Source of the DNA: Acidobacteriota bacterium
GTDB lineage: Bacteria; Acidobacteriota; Terriglobia; UBA7540
DNA: 13,959 nucleotides
Direction: 5' to 3'
NCBI GenBank assembly: GCA_021828225.1
Contig: JAKASH010000024.1
Location: 1-13,959 of the forward strand
Every line of letters begins with the position of its first letter. The stretch's first letter is position 1. This document shows, in pieces, positions 13,575 to 13,959 of the stretch. The translations under genes and the position numbers were made by a program. Below the pieces are notes generated by a model. It was given only the letters and a program-made list of their open reading frames with translations, was not told where the DNA came from and made no database searches.

Positions 13575-13959
13575 CTACGGCTGGGTGCTGGGCGCCGCAT
13601 CCAGCTCACTATGTTGCATAAGGCCGGTATTGCGGTCGCCCACCATCTCCTGCTCGGAATATTCCGCCACCAGCAATCCGCTCGGGTCGAGTTCCGACCG
13701 CCGCCCCTCGACCAGACGCACGTTGTATTGCCCCACAATCCGGTCGGTTACCTCTGAGCCGTTCTTCAGCCGGTGCACTTCCTTGACCCCGAAGACAATG
13801 TAGGTCCATGGGGTGCTCTTGACGCGCTCGATGGAACGGATCTCGAAGTCCGAAATGATGTGGTCTTCCTGGATCTTGCCCACCGTGTCCTGGTCGCGAA
13901 GTCTGGCCAGGATGTAACTGCGCAGGTTGGCCGTCATCATATTGAGCGCCGCAGCGAAG
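13575..13959 (-). CDS. VirB8/TrbF-like channel protein, N-terminus beyond window edge
   Basis: The frame is open to the window edge, giving 127 residues; ATGs at 13940 and 13937 are internal if the protein is a normal VirB8 (about 220-240 residues with an N-terminal membrane helix). The visible part has the feel of the VirB8 periplasmic NTF2-like domain: a helix (ANLRSYILARLRDQDTVG), then long alternating strands (DFEIRSIERVKSTPWTYIVF, KNGSEVTDRIVGQYNVRLVE) and the terminal PSGLLVAEYSEQEMVG that resembles the family's PxGLxVxxF end. A short polar tail follows. VirB8 proteins sit in the inner membrane and bind VirB9/VirB10 during channel assembly, which fits the VirB9-like gene downstream. Identification is from fold-like pattern, so moderate. 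Confidence 0.6.
   Translation of the reverse strand, partial: FAAALNMMTANLRSYILARLRDQDTVGKIQEDHIISDFEIRSIERVKSTPWTYIVFGVKEVHRLKNGSEVTDRIVGQYNVRLVEGRRSELDPSGLLVAEYSEQEMVGDRNTGLMQHSELDAAPSTQP

Noticed and set aside
1..13959. CRISPR array, tRNA genes, insertion-sequence ends or transposase genes
   Set aside because: No regularly spaced repeats, cloverleaf-like segments or transposase motifs were seen on either strand by eye.

Overview
The window looks like a piece of a GC-rich chromosome, probably of an acidobacterium or close relative. This is inferred from gene style: a YVTN-type beta-propeller next to a large multiheme cytochrome c, a MacB/FtsX-type permease next to an OmpR-type regulator, and dense minus-strand operons with strong GGAGG ribosome sites. 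No rRNA, tRNA or CRISPR array is visible, so the taxonomy is soft. Every convincing gene lies on the minus strand; in transcription order the window reads from 13959 down to 1.

Region A (13959 to about 4379) reads as the distal part of a conjugation (type IV secretion) operon of an integrated element or plasmid. In order: the C-terminal part of a VirB8-like protein (cut by the window edge), a 94-aa basic protein, a 93-aa membrane-anchored basic protein, an 884-aa protein that I read as a two-barrel RNA polymerase of the eukaryotic RdRP/QDE-1/YonO type, a secreted VirB9/TraN-like protein, two tiny membrane proteins, a VirD4/TraD-like coupling ATPase, a membrane-anchored coiled-coil protein, a 177-aa unknown, and a winged-helix protein resembling the replication-relaxation family. 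From the VirB9-like gene onward the genes are tightly packed, with GTGA and TGATG overlaps and a 13-base overlap, which implies coupled translation. Upstream, around the polymerase, the gaps are wider (73 to 227 bases). They hold hairpins and a set of repeated 11-mers in front of the polymerase.

Region B (3789 to 4378) has no convincing gene. It probably contains the junction between the mobile module and resident DNA. It also carries an 11-base-phased direct repeat that looks like an OmpR-family operator upstream of the cytochrome gene.

Region C (3788 to 1) is a respiratory/regulatory cluster: a nine-heme membrane-anchored cytochrome c, a periplasmic YVTN beta-propeller, a MacB-type ABC permease reduced to its two ends by an in-frame internal deletion, and an OmpR-family response regulator that runs off the window.

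The main candidate for something new is the polymerase-like gene at 9836-12490. It keeps three spaced aspartates (DYDFD) in a context matching the catalytic loop of eukaryotic-type RdRPs, plus several flanking RdRP-like motifs, yet it sits inside a transfer operon. A self-encoded RNA polymerase or primase serving conjugation is a testable reading. All family assignments come from reading motifs by eye; no search was run.
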